DNA from: Bolinopsis microptera
Taxonomy: Eukaryota; Ctenophora; Tentaculata; Lobata; Bolinopsidae
Direction of reading: 5' to 3'
NCBI RefSeq assembly: GCF_026151205.1
Contig: NC_087079.1
Coordinates: 7,924,635 to 7,988,634, forward strand
Length of the DNA: 64,000 nucleotides
The translations under genes and the position numbers were made by a program. A model generated the notes under the pieces. That model saw only the letters and a list, made by a program, of their open reading frames with translations. It ran no database searches and was not told the DNA's origin. This document shows positions 58,300 through 64,000 of this stretch, one piece after another (within the stretch, counting starts at the first letter, position 1; every line of letters begins with the position of its first letter).

Positions 58300-60085
58300 A
58301 TGGTATAAGGTTTAGGCGCGGCGCACCGCTTAAAGCTACTTTATTTTCTGTAATCGGCGCTGTGTTGCTAAACATTGTAAAGCATGTGGGTCAAGCACTT
58401 GCCGCACCTAAGCAGCAAAAGAGTTATTCATTTTAGAATTTAATCTAGTATCTTAAAAATGATGTAAAGTTTTTAATATGACGTAGAATTAAAGCTATTT
58501 CCGTACAACCTAAGTATGCTCGTTAGAAAAACTATGAACATGCGCATGCTAGATTTTTTTAATTTGTTAGTCGGCCGACATCTTGGGTTGTACTGGACCT
58601 AACAAGTTTATTATCGGATGTCTACTTATATTTATTATGATATCATTATTCATTGTAATGGCAATAGTCAATAGAATTTAAATTTTGTTTTACTTAAATT
58701 TTGTTTTATTTGTTCTCCAGTCGATTGAAGGGTCGTTTGAACAAGCATTGAATTCATGAAATACTGTAGGTATGTAATTCTGTGAATGTTTACTATACAA
58801 GCTATAGATAACACAGAGCTATACAAATAATTGTGGAGGGATAACAGTATAAATATAAGCTTTTCCAACTCCCTCCTCCCTGAGTCCCTGAGGTGGCTCA
58901 CGTGATACAAGCACAAACATAATCAGGGAGAAATTCAACATTGTCGAGGAATCTAGGTAAACTATAGGTAAAAATATAATATTAATCATAAGCTAAAAGG
59001 AAAACAAATTAGGAAAACAAATTTAAATTTTGGTATTTATTAATAACAATCAAAACATATCATATCATAAAAATAAAGCCGCGCGTTGGTTGACTGCCTC
59101 AGTAAGGTGAATAATTTAAGCTTGAAGGTGCCCTGCGCATTTACAGAACCTTATGCGGCGATCACATATTCATGAGGACCTGTGAGCGCCAAATTTAATT
59201 TAAAGTTTCTAGAAATCATACATCACTACGAGTTACTCATGCTTTTGGATTATAAGAGTGCGGATTGTCAGGTATTTCATTCATTCATACTTAATCGGTT
59301 TAAAGCTGTATATTTAGAACTCACTATTGTTTAAACTACAAAAGCAGAACGTAGATAATGGACAATATACCGACGACAATACCAAGGACCCGAGTGCCGC
59401 ATTGACTTTTCCGGATCCGTTTTTACCGAAGGCTTATCCACCAGTTACTCATGCTGCATGTATAGTCTGATAATATTTTGTCTTATCTCTAGCAAGCATT
59501 CTGTAAATTGAAGTGTCGTATTTATTATAGAAGAGCCAGCCAACCTCCGCATTATAATCTTTTGTGTGCCAAGTTCGTTTATAAAATCTAATCATATAAT
59601 AAGATTGATCCAATAATCTAAGATGAACGGTATATCATAGCTCATCGTTATTAAAATCCGAATGGATGAATTAATCAAGTAATGTTCCCTTTCAACACAA
59701 CTAAACAACAAACAAATGCTTGCTCACCAGTGGTGACGCAATCGTAGGGGCATGCAGTTGGTTCAGATAACTCTCACCCCGACGATGGCGCCGAGAAATT
59801 ATTAAATTATGCATTTGCGCCATACTGGACACATTTTATATTTAATATTTTGTGGTTTGTAGAAATTAGTGTTATCTACAGTATAGCTTAACTGGCGAGC
59901 AAGCATCGTCCCACTCGGCCGGGACGAAAATACCGAGTCCAATCACAGAAAGTTAACCAAAAGATAAAAATAAGAGCTCGGATATCAACAAAAATCACAC
60001 ACTCCAGACGACGGGGGAAGAGAGGAAAGGAAGTAAGCTGCTGGGCTCAACAAATTTTGATAATTGTAAACAAATTTGTTCTTGT
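58300..60085. other. no gene recognised
   Basis: AT-rich non-repetitive sequence with short frames only. I see no splice-consistent exons. Confidence 0.4.
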
Positions 60086-60091
60086 GCCCTA

Positions 60092-62757
60092 TAGTACAGA
60101 CAGATCCGTCTGAAAAAATCGATCTGCCGACACACAAAGCTTACAAAGAATTTTTGACGTTTTTGAGTCCTAATAGATGTCCTTTATGGCTGACCAACTT
60201 TTCCAAACTTTTCCACGTGTCTTAAGGCCACTTTTTGCCACTTTACCACTTTTTACCACCTTTCTTGTTTGTCGAATATCTTTAGTTGTGAACATCGTAA
60301 AAGGTTGCGGATCAATCGAGTGTGTTCATATCACCATGAAGAAAAACTTTTGTTCTAACAATTTTTACGTCAGATAATCAGTTAATTGGATAATTATCAA
60401 TTAGCTAATTAGCAAAATTCTAGAAATTTTTTATTGGCTCAAAATGATCGAAATAGCTTAAAACACGGAGAAAAGTAGTTTTTAGAAAAACTTTGAAAAT
60501 TTATCACTTACATTTTTTTTCGAGACTTAGAAAAATTTCGAAAATTTAAAATATTTTTTTTCCGCCAAAAGTGATCAAATCGCATGAAACGCGGAGAAAA
60601 ATGCTTTTCAAAAAAACTTAGTGAATTTTTCGTTTCAAGAATACTTAAATCACCAATATTTGTAGTTGGAGTTCAGTAAATCGCGGCAGATTTTAGTAAT
60701 CAGGAATTACTAAGTGGAAAGGTCTGAAACTGAAAAACGTTAACCATACGATATAAGAGTTTCATAACTAATTACAATACAGCCTTATCAATTTTCACAG
60801 AAACTGCACCAATGGCACAGTCAAGATCGAAAGACGAAACGATAGCCTGCTGTACTATCATTTTATTGATTTCAATGATGAATCAGTGGGGTTAAGATAA
60901 TCATATTTGTAATAAATAAAACCTCTCTGTACCGTCAATTGTGCTAATCTAAACCGGCCTACCTGCTTACCTGGATTACCAGACCTCTTCTTCTCCTCAA
61001 CAATCAAGCCAAGTTGTTCATATAGCATTTGGTGGGCGATGTAAGTACATTATATCGAGCTGTATTCAATCACAATACGACACAATGCAATACGTGTATA
61101 TTATATTATGGCCCTTAATGAGGTATATGAAACGTTCTATACCGTACACTTCTCGTTTCTCCCGTGAGAGGCCCGGTATGGAGAGGTTTTACAGTTTATC
61201 ACGAAAACGTCTACTTGGCCTCATGACTCTTTGACAGCTCAAAGAAGGCAAGAAAAGACCAGAAAGCTTAAAATGTCAACTCGCTCTTTTCAATGCTCTT
61301 CGATCTGTCCCACATTAATCCCGAGCTGATCATCATGGGCCCCGAATATCCTGCGGGAAGAACCTGTATTTTTACTTCACAACGTCCAGATTTCAAATCA
61401 ACATCCTCAATAACATTAATAATCCTTCCTGATCAGGATCTGTCTCTATTAGCAACTTCCAAAATATCCTGACTATCGTGGAACATTTTACTGAATGAAT
61501 TATTACCGGTTCTTTACTACCCCTTGCCCGACGCTCGTATCTAAATCTTATCCTTGCCCGTATGTTACCCTTGTTGATTTTAATTTTAGCCGACCCTGAC
61601 ATATGGGGGTGATTTTATACCGCATAGCAAATGAAGCGGTATGCAGTACAATACAAAACAAGTCACAGTAGATGTTGGAAGGTGTATTTACACTTGCTTC
61701 CTGGATCTGGCTGTTCCTTAGTTTCCCTGGTCTGTTCTTGCCTTCTTCGAACTGTAAATGAGCCATGAGGCCAAGTATACGTTTTCGTGATAAACTGTAA
61801 AACGTCTATACAGCTCGATAAGTACACCAAATGCTATATGAACAACTTGGCTTGATTGTTGAGGAAAAGAAGAGGTCTGGTAATCCAGGTAGGCCGGTTT
61901 AGATTAGCACAATTGACGGTACAGAGAGGTTTTATTTATTACAAATGTGATTATCTTAACCCCACTGATTCATCATTGAAATCAATAAAATGATAGTACA
62001 GCAAGCTATCGTTTCGTCTTTCGATCTTGACTGTGCCATTGGTGCAGTTTCTGTGAAAATTGATAAGGCTGTATTGTAATTAGTTATGAAACTCTTATAT
62101 CGTATGGTTAACGTTTTTCAGTTTCAGACCTTTCCACTTAGTAATTCCTGATTACTAAAATCTGCCGCGATTTACTGAACTCCAACTACAAATATTGGTG
62201 ATTTAGTATTCTTGAAACGAAAAATTCACTAAGTTTTTTTGAAAAGCATTTTTCTCCGCGTTTCATGCGATTTGATCACTTTTGGCGGAAAAAAATATTT
62301 TAAATTTTCGAAATTTTTCCAAGTCTCGAAAAAAAATGTAAGCGAAAAATTTTCAAAGTTTTTCTAAAAACTACTTTTCTCCGTGTTTTAAGCTATTTCG
62401 ATCATTTTGAGCCAATAAAAAATTTCTAGAATTTTGCTAATTAGCTAATTGATAATTATCCAATTAACTGATTATCTGACGTAAAAATTGTTAGAACAAA
62501 AGTTTTTCTTCATGGTGATATGAACACACTCGATTGATCCGCAACCTTTTACGATGTTCACAACTAAAGATATTCGACAAACAAGAAAGGTGGTAAAAAG
62601 TGGTAAAGTGGCAAAAAGTGGCCTTAAGACACGTGGAAAAGTTTGGAAAAGTTGGTCAGCCATAAAGGACATCTATTAGGACTCAAAAACGTCAAAAATT
62701 CTTTGTAAGCTTTGTGTGTCGGCAGATCGATTTTTTCAGACGGATCTGTCTGTACTA
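60092..62757. mobile_element. 2.67-kb long inverted repeat (arms about 1.0-1.1 kb)
   Basis: The left arm, about 60092-61224, is mirrored by about 61757-62757. Both outer ends read TAGTACAGACAGATCCGTCT inward, and the arms are nearly identical. As a result the same 66-codon frame appears at 60177-60377 on plus and 62472-62672 on minus. The left arm has about 120 bp near 61070-61190 that the right arm lacks. The ends are flanked by TA if the element begins GTACAG. The roughly 530-bp centre has two short minus-strand frames (61602-61393, 61766-61548) with no recognised family. It may be a non-autonomous DNA transposon with very long terminal repeats, or an inverted duplication. Confidence 0.8.
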
Positions 62758-62907
62758 CTATAATAATTTGGTATTGAGGTATGACCCTGTACTGTGCGTG
62801 ATAGTGAAAATGAAAATGAAAGTGAATGTGAATCTATAATGCGAACGAAATGAGTTATGGCCAAACGATTCTTCAATTTCAAAATAATAAAGTCAAAGGA
62901 CTCTGTT

Positions 62908-64000
62908 TTAAAATACAAGCTCATTCTTATCGAAGTTTAATTCTGTCCATTCTAATTCTTCGTACCTGGACTGTATCTTGAGTAGCTCACTTTTTAGTGT
63001 TACTTTAACTAAGTTCGTTGACTTAGTAAAGCTTATCAAACTGTCAATTTTTCGACAGTCGTTCCACATTTTTGTTGATTGATAAATAAAAGAGGATGAT
63101 GGGTTCGGGGTGATGAACTGGTCTGAACGTCTTTGTGATGGTGATCTGTGGAGTAAAGATAGGAGTGAGATTGGAGATTCTAATCTGACAATTTTGAACA
63201 GTTCTAATAGACATGTGTATTTGTAGAGGTTGTGGACGGTAAGAAGGCCGTTCTTGTTAAACAACGGCTTTGTATGCTCTTTTTCAAAGAATTCCCTTCC
63301 TAGGATTTGTTCATCTATACAACGTGTTCTGGCACATGTTCTAAATTTATCTAGATATGCTTCAAGGTCACCAAATAGTATTCTGATACATTTTTTCTGA
63401 GTGATGAAGATAGGTTGAAGCATATTGTTACTCGACCCACCCCATACCGATATTCCAAATCTTAGGTGTGACTCAAATAACGTGTGGTACAATTCTTTAT
63501 GGTGTTTTTTTGGGATAACGTGTCGTATTCTACTGAGTCTTCCGATCTCACACCTAAGTTTCGAGTTGAGGGCTCTTATTTGAACATCCCATTTTAGCTT
63601 TTCGTCAATAATAACACCTAAAAACTTGGTCTCTTTAACTCGCTTTATTACCGTATTATTCAGAGTTAGTATATACTCTGATTCGTTATCTGCCTCATTA
63701 TCAGTAGCTGTACGTGACGGATTGAAGTGAATGTAGCAGCATTTCTTTATATTTATATGTAATAGGTTGCATTTCATGTACTGGTGTAACAAACGAAGAA
63801 TTTCGTTTGCTCTTTCATACAGTTTTTTTCTACATTCATCTACTACGAATATGTTTGTGTCATCTGCAAATAGTATGAACTTGCCCAGATCAGTTGTTCT
63901 AAATAAGTCGTTAACATATATTATAAATAGCAAGGGTCCGAGACAAGAGCCTTGGGGAACTCCAAAGAGAACAGGCAGCTTGTCAGACTCTTCGCCCAGT
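62908..64000 (-). mobile_element. CR1/jockey-like LINE reverse transcriptase, cut by the window edge
   Basis: The minus-strand frame is open from the window edge to the stop at 62908. It shows FGVPQGSCLGPLLFIIYVND, the catalytic FADDTN box, ETKFLGVIIDEKLKWD, LFESHLRFGISVWGG, ITQKKCIRILFGDLEAYLD and EFFEKEHTKPLFN. It belongs to the same family as the fragments at 39607-42092. The left end abuts the long inverted repeat at about 62760 with little room for a 3' tail. Confidence 0.88.

Noticed and set aside
60177-60377. 66-codon frame duplicated on both strands as a real gene pair
   Set aside because: The duplication is fully explained by the long inverted repeat. The frame has no family resemblance.

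Overview
This is animal nuclear DNA. It has spliceosomal introns with GT/AG borders, metazoan-type signalling and extracellular domains, a dense and varied transposon load, and no operons or bacterial-style gene packing. The lineage cannot be fixed from the sequence. An AT-rich, repeat-rich marine invertebrate (for example a non-bilaterian) is only a guess.

Host genes. (1) Two tandem minus-strand genes at 18805-21628 (copy B) and 22889-25489 (copy A) encode PH + PTB adaptor proteins resembling the docking-protein (DOK) family. I could assemble both with phase-consistent exons: about 560 codons for B and about 317 for A. Only B keeps a long tyrosine-rich tail. (2) A long minus-strand gene runs from 53768 down to at least 43450, and possibly to 29370. 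It resembles, from memory, the uncharacterised C12orf56/DUF4551 family. Eleven exons join with correct phases, and two more candidate exons may end it. (3) A plus-strand gene at 48979-50119 encodes a secreted protein (signal peptide, discoidin-like domain, sushi domain). It sits inside an intron of gene 2 on the opposite strand.

Mobile DNA fills most of the rest. 1-6.9 kb: dispersed repeats, a 67-bp perfect palindrome and MITE fragments. 6.9-8.2 kb: a 5'-truncated non-LTR retrotransposon. 8257-18809: one minus-strand LTR retrotransposon with 1.55-kb LTRs, a CCHC gag and a second copia-like gag/protease region, but no visible reverse transcriptase. Its left LTR carries an inverted duplication and a nested solo LTR. 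The element landed on the stop codon of DOK-like copy B. 22-29 kb: a poly-G MITE, a Tc1/mariner-like element, a hAT-like element with an 8-bp target duplication and a 1.9-kb inverted-repeat element. 32-43 kb: a 35-bp minisatellite with two tandem copies of a retrotransposon fragment. A full-length 6.8-kb L1/Tx1-like LINE (ORF1 with an SGNH-type esterase domain) interrupts the first copy, and the second copy preserves the empty site. 54-58 kb: another poly-C/G MITE, a Penelope-like GIY-YIG fragment interrupted by a hAT MITE, and a short palindromic MITE. 60.1-62.8 kb: a 2.67-kb long inverted repeat. The right edge cuts through another CR1/jockey-like LINE.

No rRNA, convincing tRNA or CRISPR array was seen. 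Splice models were read by eye and have no transcript support.
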